Part shown: positions 1 through 10,858 of the stretch, in pieces
Numbering within the stretch: position 1 is the first letter of the stretch
Layout: each line of letters starts with the position of its first letter
DNA from: Halisarca cf. caerulea
Taxonomy: Eukaryota; Porifera; Demospongiae; Chondrillida; Halisarcidae
DNA: 64,000 bases
Reading direction: 5' to 3'
Assembly (NCBI GenBank): GCA_963170055.1
Contig: CAUJGJ010000444.1
Coordinates: 5,673,118 to 5,737,117, forward strand
Notes under the pieces: generated by a model
The model's database searches: none
Told to the model about the DNA's origin: nothing
Seen by the model: the letters and a program-made list of their open reading frames with translations, nothing else
Made by a program: the position numbers and the translations under genes

Positions 1-282
1 CACTACCTCACAGACATATTATCAGTATTTTATCAATCTTATCATGATGTACAGTTTCACATGATAACAATATTGAATTATGTTCAATGATATTCATATG
101 TCAATAATGATATTCATAAGAAATCTTATATAAGCTGTTGTGGCAACTGTCTTCACCTAGTATTAGGTAGTGTTTCCCTTAGAATCCAGTTAGATTTTGG
201 TGATAAGAATTGTGAAGTTAATTCTCTCTTTGTACAGCTGAAATTGACAATACATCCATAGCGTTTTAGTAAAGAACTTGAA

Positions 283-1395
283 ATGGCTGTACTGGTAGTT
301 TCTTTGGGAATTGTCTTACTTTTGATGGTAGTTTCTATCCTTCTTCTCCACATCTCCTCTGCTGTTGAAACTGTTAGAATCAGAAGAAGATTGGAATGTA
401 GTGAGTATCTAGTTCTCACAGTACTCACATCAGGGAGCATCACAATGGGGATCTACCTCTGTCTACAAGCTGGAGTGTTTCTTGTTGTTTGTTGGGCAGG
501 AATAACCAATGAATTGGCCAACATGTGGCATATTTCAGGATATGCATTTGCAATAGTTTTCTTTGGTCATGTTCTTGCACTGGGCTCATCTCTGTGCTAT
601 ATCATGTTGAGTGAGAAAATGTCTTCCAATGTACACATGACAGTTGAGCCTGTCGAAAGATTTGAATATGAAAGAATGCAGCCTCTTTTAAATGGAAACA
701 GCACCTCCAATCTAGAAGCAGGAATTGTAAGTGTACATGTAGGTGGAGGTCTCAACACTCTCAGGTCAGACACTAAACCCACCTCCATAACTGATACTTG
801 TGATACAGACAAAATTCTCCTTTGTTCTTCATTTGAAGAGGGAATTGACCCCATTTCTGTCATAGGGTACAAACAGAGTTCCATATGTACTCCAGATTCA
901 AGTTCTAAATCTAATCTGACAATCAAAGATCTTTTTATGTACTTGATGCTGTTCCTGTCAACCACTGTTGGCACTTTGTACACCTTGCATGCCACAAGGG
1001 ATGATGTCTTGAACAACAGTAATCTCAATCAATCAGGCATTTCATTTAGTCCACTTTCCATGTGTTTGATTTTACTATTTCTGGCTATCATCATCATCAT
1101 CATTGGTATTATCAACAGTTATGTGTCCTCTGCAAGATTTATTCATCATATTCTCTGCAGCTCCTTAGCAACCTTAGCAATTGTAATGAGTATGTCCTCC
1201 ATACTGATCTGCCAATCAGACTGCTATTCACTGAACTCTAGTCTTATAATTGTAGGTATAGTGAGTGTCACACTTACTGTTTGGCACATGATGGCTGAGG
1301 AAGTAAAATGTTACGCTTTACTAAGGTCTAATGTTAATATGAATAGCAAGAATTCCATCATTCACATGTTTTTCTGTCAGAGGCTTTCAAACTGA
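283..1395 (+). CDS. Unidentified multi-pass membrane protein, single exon, 370 aa
   Basis: I do not recognise a family. The frame is open for 370 codons from an ATG preceded by AAA. About seven hydrophobic stretches are visible, near residues 2-24, 42-74 (perhaps two helices), 86-110, 213-234, 259-283, 287-310 and 320-340. There is no cleavable signal peptide; the N-terminus starts directly in a helix. A polar Ser/Thr-rich loop of roughly 100 residues (about 110-210) separates the first group of helices from the last four. No GPCR motif (DRY, NPxxY) is visible. The ORF lies outside any transposon boundary I could define, has no lesion, and is followed 108 bases downstream by AATAAA, so it is the best host-gene candidate. 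It may be one exon of a larger gene. Localisation in a membrane is inferred from hydropathy only. Confidence 0.6.
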   Translation: MAVLVVSLGIVLLLMVVSILLLHISSAVETVRIRRRLECSEYLVLTVLTSGSITMGIYLCLQAGVFLVVCWAGITNELANMWHISGYAFAIVFFGHVLALGSSLCYIMLSEKMSSNVHMTVEPVERFEYERMQPLLNGNSTSNLEAGIVSVHVGGGLNTLRSDTKPTSITDTCDTDKILLCSSFEEGIDPISVIGYKQSSICTPDSSSKSNLTIKDLFMYLMLFLSTTVGTLYTLHATRDDVLNNSNLNQSGISFSPLSMCLILLFLAIIIIIIGIINSYVSSARFIHHILCSSLATLAIVMSMSSILICQSDCYSLNSSLIIVGIVSVTLTVWHMMAEEVKCYALLRSNVNMNSKNSIIHMFFCQRLSN

Positions 1396-1975
1396 ATGTA
1401 TACTCCTGAAACATTTATTATTGCAACATATAAAAGATTCATGTCGTCAGTTCATGTTTTAATTCATTAGAATAACACATCTGTGAATCCTTTATTTTGT
1501 TCAATAAAATGGGCCAGATCAGGTTAAACACTTGTGTTATTGTGTTAGTCGCGGTCACCTGATTATACAACACTTTTATAAATCATTATGTAGCTGTATG
1601 ATGAAGGAAAATTATGATAAGGTTATTATTATTATGTTGTTGTTGTTGTTAATCACCTGCATATAGTTTTACATTGAGTGTGGTCATACTCTTAATGTAG
1701 GAATGACACCAAAAAATATGGTTCTCTCTATACATTAGCGCAAATACATTTTACTGAACACAATGTCATAAGCTAACAGTATATATATAAGTTGAAAGCT
1801 TATCAGAAGCTTCAAACTCAATGTACTCCTGACACATCATGTACTATCGCAACATAAAGATTATTTCATGTCATCAGTATATGTTTTGATGTTAATTCAT
1901 TGTAACACTTCCTTGAATCCTTGAATCGATCAATGAAATGGCCAGATCAAGTTAAACACTTGTATTACTCATTGT
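1375..1975 (+). repeat. Diverged direct duplication of the membrane gene's 3' end
   Basis: Bases about 1375-1545 (the last codons and 3' UTR) recur in the same orientation at about 1798-1975. Shared stretches include TTCAAACT, TACTCCTGA, GCAACATA, GTTAATTCATT-like sequence and GGCCAGATCA followed by GTTAAACACTTGT. By eye the identity is about 75-80% with small indels. The second copy has GATCAATGAAATGG where the first has TTCAATAAAATGG, so its polyadenylation hexamer is lost. The ~250 bases between copies hold no ORF. Confidence 0.7.
1503..1508 (+). terminator. Polyadenylation signal AATAAA
   Basis: Canonical AATAAA 108 bases after the stop codon of the membrane-protein gene. No G/T-rich downstream element is striking, so the call rests on position and hexamer. 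Confidence 0.45.
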
Positions 1976-2401
1976 ATGGTTAATTATGTAACATTTTCAT
2001 AATCTGCTGCATGCACAGGTGGGTTATGCATATGCACAGGGGCCAAAGACAATATGGCCATCGCAAAAGTCAATCATAAACACACTTCCATTTTGTGTTA
2101 CACAATGTATGAATAACGAGAATAAATAAAGTGGATACTCATTATAAAGAAATCTCTTACAGTGTATACTATTTCTGGATATAGTGAAGAAACTCATGTG
2201 GCCCAGTTAATCTTCTATTATTAAAGTGTAACTGGTTATAGTGAATTTCTGATATAATGAGGAAAATTCCACTGTCAGATTTTCAGATTCCTTATAATGA
2301 GTTTCCACTATAGAATGCTTTTCTGAAGTTCAATTGTCAGAAAGTCATTTTTCAAATGGAAAAATGAAGATTATCCAATCTATAGAAAAGAAGCTTCATT
2401 C

Positions 2402-2684
2402 AAAAAGGCGGAGTTCTAAACAACAGCAAAGTGATATGGTATCTACCTAGAAAGGTTGCTAGGATCAGTGTCTAACTTTTCACCATGGGAGATTTTGAAA
2501 GTCTACTTTGTTGATGAGATGTACAGTTTTTGTACTTTTCAGAGAGAATAATTACAAACACGTGCACATAGAATGAAAGGTAGGAGCTATCATAATCCCC
2601 ACAGTGAAAAGTTAGGTTTATTCTTTATTAAAAAGCATACAAACTTTCAAAACTAAAGAGTAATGTTTACAACTCTGCCCTTTG
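2402..2684. repeat. Concentric double inverted repeat (snap-back element), copy A
   Basis: Outer arms: AAAAAGGCGGAGTTCTAAA at 2402-2420 pairs imperfectly with TTTACAACTCTGCCCTTT at 2666-2683. Inner arms: CTAACTTTTCACC at 2472-2484 pairs with CAGTGAAAAGTTAGG at 2602-2616. No ORF lies inside. The same two-layer architecture, with related arm sequences, recurs at 60607-60892, and the inner arms alone recur at 10271-10418. This looks like a non-autonomous DNA element family; no target duplication is clear. Confidence 0.6.
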
Positions 2685-3447
2685 GAAAGAAAACTGGTCA
2701 TCCAAAACACTCATCTTTTACTCACAGTGACACAGATGTCAAGTGACTAATACTAAAGGCATTGTTGCAAAACTATGCAGCCTCAATTCAAAGCGCACGT
2801 CTGCAAAAAAGGAGAAGAGTGCATACGAAAATGAATAATTGGAGACGTCTCTTTAAGGTTCTTAAAAATTTAACTGTACTTTGCTTCGAGACGCTCACTT
2901 TGTTTTACGGATGAATACGGACTAAAATACAGATTTTTCATGTCAATCCTTTGTCACACATTTCCTCCTAAGGAAAGAAAGTGATCGTTTCAAACCTACC
3001 CAAACTTTTCGATACTATAGTCGGTGAATGTTGTTTATATAGCAGAAGGTTTTATATCCTAACAAAGAGAGTGGAGATAGCAACAACGAGCGACAAGGAG
3101 AGTCGGCCATTATGAGATCATTCAAGTTTTGCAGCGCGCAACGGTTTGAAATCCATGTATGATTTTCGTCAGTGCTGTGGTGTTGTAGGGTCTGTGGTGT
3201 GTGCGTGCGTCCGCATGTGTGTGTGTGTGCCTGCCTGTACATGTGTGTGTGTGTGTGCGTGCGTGCGTGCATGCGTGCGTGCGTGCGTGCATGCGTGCGT
3301 GCGTGCGTGCATGCGTGCGTGCGAGTGTGTGTGTGTGTGTGTGTGGGTGTGTGGGTGTGGGTGTGCCTGTACATGTGTACATGTGTGTGTGTGCGTGTGT
3401 GTGTGGGTGTGGGTGGGTGTGGGTGGGTGGGTGTATACGTGTGTGTG

Positions 3448-3480
<33 letters not shown>

Positions 3481-3771
3481 TGCAGGCATGTATGTACCTG
3501 CATACCAGTACATGTGCAATGTTAGAAATAATGGTCAGCATTCAAACATTTTCCGATCATTTTGGCATTTTGTCTGACCCAAAAATGTTATGTTCAGACA
3601 TTTGGCTGAGCAAATGCTTATTTGATACTCACACACAGTGATGTTACCAAGTTATTTGTATGCCCAAAAATAAGTCTGAGCAAAGCTGAAATTGTCTGAC
3701 CCACAATGTTAATGCTAGGACATTTGTCCATCCACCATTTGCTCCTTATTTCTAACACTGCATGTGTGTGT

Positions 3772-3829
<58 letters not shown>

Positions 3830-4011
3830 ATGTGTGTGTATGTACATGTATGCATGTGTTTGTGTGTGTGCGCAATAGTTTGTGAGTGTTGTGAACTATT
3901 TAGCGGAAGATTTATCACCTGAAATCAAGAGCGGAGATGGCCACTGACGAAATGAATCCACCATTTTGAAACATTTGAGTGTTGCTAGAAGTGGTTTGAA
4001 ATTTATGCAGG

Positions 4012-4047
<36 letters not shown>

Positions 4048-4196
4048 ATGTGTGTGTGTGTGTGTGTGTGTGCCTGTGTGTGTGTACATGTGTGCATGAG
4101 TGTGTTTGTGCGCGCGCGCGTGTGTGTGCGTGTGTGTACATATGTCTGTGTACATGCGTTGTGTGCACCAATAGTTGGTGAGTGTTGCTGGCTATA

Positions 4197-4405
4197 CCGT
4201 AGATACGGATTTTTCTGTGGGCTTAAAATTTTGCTAATATTGCATACTGAAGAACATTTGCGATCTAATTTTTGCGGTTGACACTGTACACATACAATAC
4301 CTACACAGACAATGGCAGCAAATGACTCCTCAATTTTTGCGATCACAGCCTAAACCTGCTAATTAGCAAAAATATCATCCTAGCAAAAAAAATCAGCATC
4401 TACAG
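4197..4405. mobile_element. 209-bp MITE with TA target duplication, inside the third tandem unit
   Basis: The left terminus CCGTAGATACGGATTTTTC and the right terminus (read inward) CTGTAGATGCTGATTTTTT form imperfect TIRs. TA flanks both ends (4195-4196, 4406-4407). Sister tandem units lack the insert and run directly from a ...TATA-like lead to GCAGAAGAT, giving an empty-site comparison. The interior is A/T-rich with TTTTTGCGAT motifs and no ORF. The TA duplication suggests Tc1/mariner-type mobilisation. Confidence 0.75.
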
Positions 4406-4520
4406 TATAGCAGGAGATTTATCCCCAGAAAACAAGAGCAGAGATGGCCACCGATGAAATGAATCAGCCATTTTGAAAACATTCGGGTGTCGCTAGCAAT
4501 GGTTTGAAACTTATGCAAGA

Positions 4521-4534
4521 TTTGTGTGTGTGCA

Positions 4535-4565
<31 letters not shown>

Positions 4566-4570
4566 TTGCA

Positions 4571-4657
<87 letters not shown>

Positions 4658-4836
4658 ATGTGTGTGTTGTGTGTGTGTGTGCATGTGTTTTTTGTGTGTG
4701 TTTGTGTGTGTATGTGTGTGTGTGTATACATACATACACATGCATGTGTGTATGTGTGTGGTGTGTGGGTGGGTGGGTGTGCATAAATGTACTGTGTGTG
4801 TGTGTGTCTTTGTGTACATATCTACGTGTGTAGTGT

Positions 4837-4902
<66 letters not shown>

Positions 4903-4905
4903 ATG
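4521..4905 (+). repeat. Long interrupted (TG)n microsatellite
   Basis: About 385 bases of TG repeats with TATG, CATG and TTTG interruptions. It is the largest TG tract of the 3-5 kb tandem array. There is no coding content. Confidence 0.95.
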
Positions 4906-5124
4906 CACAATATTTGGTTAGTGTTGTTATGATGGCAGAAGATTTATCCCCTTAGAATGAGAGCAGAGACGGCCACCGATGGAATGAATTGGCCATCTTG
5001 AAAACATTCGAGTGTTGCTAGCAATAGTTTAACATTCATGCAGGATTTGTGTGTGTGCATGCGTGTGTGTGTACGTGTGTGTGTGTTTTTTTGTGTGTGT
5101 ATGTGTGTGTGTGGTGGAGGGGGG

Positions 5125-6260
5125 ATGGTATATGTCCTCGCCTTGCTTGGGGTTTTCGAGTACTTGAATTGCCCATCACCTGAATAGAGCGTGAGCTCGA
5201 ATCCAAAGCCAACAAGTTCCTCAAAAAGTGGATGAGTATTCCACAAGGAGGAAACACCAAGCTACTCTATCTCACCAAAGCAAATGGCGGACTGGCCCTC
5301 CCAGCACTATCCACCTTCTACAAACAACAACAGGCTTCCAGGCATGTCCTCTTTAGTTCATCCAAGGATGACTGTGTTCGCTTCCTCGAGTGCAAGGAAT
5401 GAAGCAAAGCCACCAGAGGAAGTTTCTCACCGTCAGAAGTTGTATACAGCACGATGAGCCAACACCTCTCCTGCACCAAACGTCAGCTCAAAGCCCATGT
5501 CAAGACAGCCATCTCTGACATGGACAATTTATCCCACAAAGATCATCTCCTCAGCCTGCCAGTATACGGAACACTCTTTCAGAAGGATGACAACTACACC
5601 TACTGTTCATAAGCGGTTTCTTCTCTCCCTGATCGGGAGATGAAATTCGCTTATTATGCAGCAATTGACACCCTCCCAACCGATGCCAACCTAGCCCTTT
5701 GGTACAAGGGGCAGGTTTCAGCTAGCTGCAAGCTCTGCCACTTTCCATCCCAGTCTTTGAAGCACGTCTTGAACAAAAGTGAAGTAGCCCTCCAGCAGCG
5801 TAGATTCAACCCTCGCCATGATGCTGTGCTGTCCTCTCTTCACACATTCCTCACCAGCCACACCGCCCTCAACATCATTGCTGATCTCCCTGGAGTCAAC
5901 TATAGCTTCCCCTCCCACATAGCCTCTACTGATGAACGTCCTGATCTTGTCCTATAGAATGATAAGGCTCATTCTGTCTTCCTGATCGAACTGACCATCC
6001 CATTTGAAGACAATTTTGCAGATGCCCATCGCCGCAAGTCCAACCATTATCACGACCTTCTACAGCTGTGTGAACAGAACAGCTACCAAGCAAGGCTCCA
6101 CATCATCCAAGTTGGCTCCAGGGGAATCGTTGACATCGACTCTGTGCAATTCTCGTGGACCTAGCCTAAACAGAGACTGGCACAAGCTTCTGGTTGAGTT
6201 TTCCAGAGTTGCCATCATTGGCTCCTTTGCTGTTTGGTGCAGTAGAAACAAGCCATAGAT
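5125..6260 (+). pseudogene. Non-LTR retrotransposon remnant (RLE type), C-terminal part, copy 1
   Basis: Broken frames read as the C-terminal half of a retrotransposon polyprotein. They include a thumb/connection region, then a zinc-knuckle-like C-x2-C...H...C segment (residues ASCKLCHFPSQSLKH, near 5720-5770), then an RPDLVL...IELTIPFE segment near 5935-6010. The latter matches the restriction-like endonuclease (RLE) core of R2/R4/NeSL-type elements. Stops and frameshifts occur throughout (for example TGA near 5400 and TAG near 5955). A better-preserved copy lies at 40141-41965. The 5' end is truncated directly against the TG microsatellite ending near 5114. The DNA from 6261 to 6577 shows no gene. 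Confidence 0.7.
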
Positions 6261-6577
6261 GTTCTTAATAATTGTAATTTCTGAATTTGTTCTATATAAC
6301 TTCTTGTATGATCTATGTACGTGCTTTCTTCGTAATGTTTTTTAGAGTTTTAGATCTAGCTAGCTAACTAATTTATTCCTACAGTTTTGTTTTCACACAC
6401 ACCAGAATGTATACTTGTGTTTTTGGGTCATTAGAACACTGTGTTATACTCCACCCTGACACGATTGTACCATGTTTTCGTAAAGCATGTTGGCAGTGTG
6501 TTCTTATAGCATGACTCCTTTACCATCATCTTAGTTAACTATAATCTTTGTACTGATGTTAGTTTGTCAATAATGCA

Positions 6578-6646
6578 TGTGTGTATGCATATATGTATAT
6601 GTACTGTATGCGTGTGTGTGTGTGTTTGTGTACATATGTACATGTG

Positions 6647-6694
<48 letters not shown>

Positions 6695-6753
6695 TATATG
6701 TATATATATATGTGCATGTGTGTATGCGTGTGGGTGGGTGGGTGGGATGTATG

Positions 6754-6808
<55 letters not shown>

Positions 6809-6955
6809 TGCATGTGTGTGGTTGTGTGTGGGTGTGTATGTGTGTGGGTGCATGTATGCATGTGGGTGTGGGTGTGGGTGGGTGGATGTGTGGGTGTGGG
6901 TGTACATGTGTGGGTGTGGGCATGTATGGGTGGGTGGGTGTGCATGCGTGTATAT
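6578..6955 (+). repeat. (TG)n / (GGTG)n compound microsatellite
   Basis: TG tracts with TATA-rich and GGGTGGG-rich blocks. Six overlapping ORFs on both strands are low-complexity artefacts. Confidence 0.95.
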
Positions 6956-7015
6956 GTGACAAAGCCACTTCGAACTAATTATGAATGCAAGAATCACACT
7001 CCATGTACGTAGCTA

Positions 7016-7727
7016 CAGTACAGACCAGTTTAAAGGTAATGCAAAACGACAATGCAATTCCGTGAAGCGGAACTCGACCGCGACAGTACCGCTAAAAGAA
7101 AAATGAAAGACGCTAACCGCTAATGGGAAAAGGGCTAAAAGTGTAACGGTAAACACTGACTGAGAATGTAAACCGAGAAGGGAGACCGACTGTCTACATA
7201 AAATGGCCACTTCTTGTCAAATGTATTTACTTGTGGTCTTTTGGAGAAAGAAAGAAGATAGAAACATCCTAAAATGCCTTTGAACTTGTATTGGAAGCAA
7301 CTTATCATCCAACTGTACTTGGAGGTGTTTCGTTCTTACGGAGAACCCTAACCCTAAGTCTTAGCCTTAGTGGAATCCAAGCTGCAAAGTGGCGATGAAA
7401 CCACTGTAGTTCGTCTCGTAGCGCACTTCAAGGAGAACGCTTTTAGTCTTTCCAAGACTTCGGTAGTACGCACCAGGAGGCTTCTTGGGTGGACCTAGCA
7501 TGGAAGCAGGTACTGCCAACCCATCAGGCACGCTAATAAGGCCAAACGAGTAGCCTGGGGAAACTAAGAACTGCCAAACAATAACCAGAAAACGTCAAAC
7601 ACTAAACGCTCATTAGGTTACTGTGAAACGCAAAAAGGCTAACGTTACTCTTCCGTCAAAATATGTGAGAATCGGAAATGATAAACGGTAAGCACAATTA
7701 GCGTTACCTTTAAACTGGTCCGTATTG
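7016..7727. mobile_element. 712-bp non-autonomous DNA element with TA target duplication
   Basis: Termini CAGTACAGACCAGTTTAAAG (left) and CAATACGGACCAGTTTAAAG (right, reverse complement) form TIRs of about 24-26 bp. TA flanks both ends (7014-7015 and 7728-7729). The interior has repeated CGCTAA/ACGGTAA motifs and no credible ORF, including a short (CCCTAA)2 stretch. This is a Tc1/mariner-like MITE by target site. Confidence 0.75.
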
Positions 7728-7778
7728 TACTATACACTTATATAAGGGTTGCCCCCAGGCGGTCAAAGACCAAAACTA

Positions 7779-7965
7779 CAATGAAACCCCTCTATTCTGG
7801 ACACTTTTAGACAAGAAAGGTCTGCCCTGATTATTGAGATGTCCTCATTTCAGGGGTTGAAGATGTTTTACATCACAGAATAGCGGATCATTTGGCTCCA
7901 GTGGCACATGTCCATATTAGAGGAGTGTCCACAATTCAGGGGACTAGGGATTCCACTCTATTGGC
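7779..7965. mobile_element. Possible pogo/Tigger-like MITE
   Basis: The left end AATGAAACCCCTCTATTCTG resembles the AAACC(T/C)CT..A..(C/G)GGAC ends common in Tigger-type MITEs. GGACAC near 7799 and GTGTCC near 7925 are inverted, and CAGGGG occurs internally. Boundaries are weak. The following 7966-8461 holds no gene that I can see. Confidence 0.35.
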
Positions 7966-8459
7966 TTATACAAAAATTGTTGCAGTACGTAGCACTAGCT
8001 TACTCTTGATAAAGAAATTATGCACTCAAATGGACAAATTCACTTAATACAACCTCTTCACTCGATATAAGGGTTGCACCTGCCACCCGAACTAGTGGGG
8101 AAGACGCCCTTCGGCCGCCTTCTCCCCTAGTCCATCCAATGATCCAATACAGTGACAATATAAATAATTGCATAATAAATACAAGTAAAGGTACAGTTAG
8201 ACTGTAATTTCCACATATGCAAAGCAACCCACTATTTCAATGGCAATTTACTCAAAATAATGCACAGTATAACTGTTACAATGAAAAACGATCATGCATG
8301 ACTGCATCATGTTTCTTGTCTTCCATTGTGAAGGTACATGTGGCCATGGCTGAGTGGTATACAGAACTTCTAGATCTCAGAAAAACATTCTAAAGAAGTA
8401 TGTAACATATACAGAAACAATTTAACGGGTGCATTCATATTATTAACACTATATGCTAT

Positions 8460-8461
<2 letters not shown>

Positions 8462-8531
<70 letters not shown>

Positions 8532-8672
8532 CACACACACATTCATGCACACACACATTCATGCACACACACACACATGCACATGCACATACATACACAC
8601 ACACGCACACACATACACATGCACGCACGCACACACACACACACACACACGCACACACACACACACACACAT
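8462..8672 (+). repeat. (CA)n microsatellite
   Basis: Nearly pure CA with CATG and ACGC interruptions. ORFs across it are artefacts. Confidence 0.95.
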
Positions 8673-8936
8673 TCAAGTGTCTGCACCATGTCCTGTTGAC
8701 ATCCTCCTCTTGGTCGTCATGGAGAAAGTAGCAGTCAACAGCTTGGTTGAACCAGTTTCTGTAGGAATATTGTTTGCCCAAACCTGTGTGTCATGTAGAT
8801 ACTTACAGTCAGTCAAGACATCTTCACTCTTACAAACTTCTACAAGCAGTGAAGGTTAAATGTTCAATATGACTGAAAAGTACAAAATAACAGTACAACA
8901 TTATACACATATTGCACACATTTCAAAGTAGTGTAC

Positions 8937-8946
8937 GCACACATGT

Positions 8947-9006
<60 letters not shown>

Positions 9007-9062
9007 ACCCCACACACGCACACACACACATACCCCCCACACACACACGCACACACACACAC

Positions 9063-9096
<34 letters not shown>

Positions 9097-9150
9097 TACA
9101 CACACACACACACAACACACACACACACACACACACTAACCTCTCACACA

Positions 9151-9195
<45 letters not shown>

Positions 9196-9235
9196 CCCAC
9201 ACACACACTTACCCCCCCACACACACATACATACA
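8937..9235 (+). repeat. (CA)n microsatellite with ACCCC interruptions
   Basis: CA repeats broken by TACCCC and AACACAC variants. The ORF that continues to 9542 past the repeat has no recognisable domain. Confidence 0.95.
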
Positions 9236-10858
9236 CGATATGTGCATGACATACTGCAGTATTCTTACAGGTCTACTTTTCTGGTATACTTTGACTATCA
9301 ACAAAATGCTTAGGGCTCTCTTTTTCCAACTTCTTACATTTCAAACAATTTTAAAAATAGTTGATCACCCAGCTAGGCATATCAATCTGCTTATGTTTTC
9401 AATTTGTACTCTGAGATTCAGTTACGTGACATTGCAAACTGAGAATCATGCACACCTGCATGGTTCAGTAAATTTTCTGGATTTAAGGTACGCAGGTAGG
9501 TTACTGTGCACATTGAACTTTAAAGGGGCGTTTCTGTGGTAATAAGGAATGTGATTACATTGTAACGCCTTTGCGAGCCAGATCATGTGCAATTTGTGTG
9601 ACCAAAGGATGACCAGTTGTGGCGTGTTGGTGAATGCTCCTCTAAAAAAAGGATCCGAACCACTGCTAGTGCTGAACGACGGTTAGGTTTTGTGTATCTA
9701 TGTGAATTGTCGGGTTAGGTATCCTCTGCATGGTTTTGTAGGAGCGAATGCCCTTGAAATCGCTTGTTGTGTGGTACGGATTACTGATGAACTGAGTGAA
9801 CTGTACACTGATATTGTACGTACTAATAACTCAAATGTTTACAAATAGACTGTTCACTAGGCTTATCAGTATCAGTACCTTACAACAAGTGATCTCAAGA
9901 GCATCTTGGGGCAATATTTCGTACAAAACCTCGCAGGGGGTAACTAACCGACAATTCTTATCCTAACCTTTGTTCAGCACTATCCAAATGCTTTGAACAG
10001 CAATAATAGTTGCCTGTTGAATCGTTGGAGTCAGGGAAAGATATAGCTGCTATAAAATTGAGAGATGAATACACACGTGTATTCTAAGCCAGCTTGCAGC
10101 TTCCGTGAACAGTACCTATTCGTGACGTATGCACCAAAGTCAGCTGACATTGGCGTGACTAAGAGAAGAAGAAGGATATTTGCAGGAGCTAAATTTCTTC
10201 TCAAAACGCGCCGATGAAAACGACCTGCTGGAGCTTCGAGAATTTACAAGCTTGCTAACAAAGGGTAAGACTAACTTTTCACCGTAGCGCCTCTTAAAAG
10301 CTTGTTCCTTTCGTTTTATGTGCAAGTGTTTGTGAAATATTTTCCCAAGAAGACCAGAAAAACTTGCACATCTTCGGAACAAAGTGGTATTTCTTAAGGC
10401 GCTACGGTGAAAAATTAGCTACGTTCCAAAGAACTCTTCGCCGTAGATAGCTTGTCTCCACAGAATCTTTAAATACGGCGCATTTTGGGATGACGTTAAA
10501 ATCGTATACTTCAAATCAGTTCAAAATGTCTCCTTCGATACGCTCTTTAGAAGTTAACAAAGTGGAGAAATAGAGAGTTAAAGAGTTCCAATAGAGTATT
10601 TTACCTTCGCCTTTCCATATTATTCATTGCGAAAGAAGAAAAAGGGGGTGTATTTGTGACCAACTTTTGTGGCGGCCATTTTGAATTTTCCCTCAATGTG
10701 CACATAACTCACCTGCGTAAAAACAACTTAATTAATCAAAGTTGCTTAGCAACAAATAGGGATCATCCTTGATTCAAAATTTGAATATGCATGCACGCAT
10801 CTGAGCTTTGAGGCTTTGGCAAGAAGACCAGGTTTACTCTACAGAGAAGTTAGCTTAG
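9236..10858. other. Gene-free stretch
   Basis: No ORF over 80 codons outside the microsatellite tail, no domain, and no splice-bounded exon that I could support. It contains one snap-back repeat at 10271-10418. Confidence 0.5.
10271..10418. repeat. Snap-back inverted repeat, copy B (inner arms only)
   Basis: CTAACTTTTCACCGTAGCGCC at 10271-10291 pairs with the sequence at 10398-10418 with one mismatch; the spacer is 106 bases. The CTAA(C/A)TTTTCAC arm is shared with the inner arms of the elements at 2402-2684 and 60607-60892. Confidence 0.65.

Larger units (their letters stand above)
3015..5115 (+). repeat. Tandem array: four diverged ~120-bp units, each followed by a TG microsatellite
   Basis: Units begin near 3015, 3871, 4165 (split by a MITE and resuming at 4408) and 4905. 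Each reads: a ...GGTGAGTGTTG-like lead, a GCAGAAGATTTATCC-like core, GAGCAGAGATGGCCACCGA-like sequence, GCCATTTTGAAAACATT, GTTGCTAGCAATGGTTTGAAA, then TGCAGG.TTTGTGTG running into (TG)n. The microsatellites lie at about 3189-3480 (with GCGT variants), 4013-4160, 4521-4905 and 5048-5114. A further TG tract is at 3763-3870, and 3490-3760 holds unrelated sequence. Long His-Thr or Val-Cys ORFs here are repeat artefacts. The array was probably built by unequal exchange or repeated copying of one TG-tailed segment. Confidence 0.7.

Noticed and set aside
3015..5260. Many overlapping His/Thr-rich and Val/Cys-rich ORFs on both strands
   Set aside because: They are translations of (TG)n/(CA)n microsatellites, open in several frames at once. 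The same applies at 6539-7012, 8370-9208, 23431-25132 and 39838-40166.
7340..7360. Telomere-like CCCTAACCCTAA
   Set aside because: Only two units inside a MITE; too short to be an interstitial telomere.
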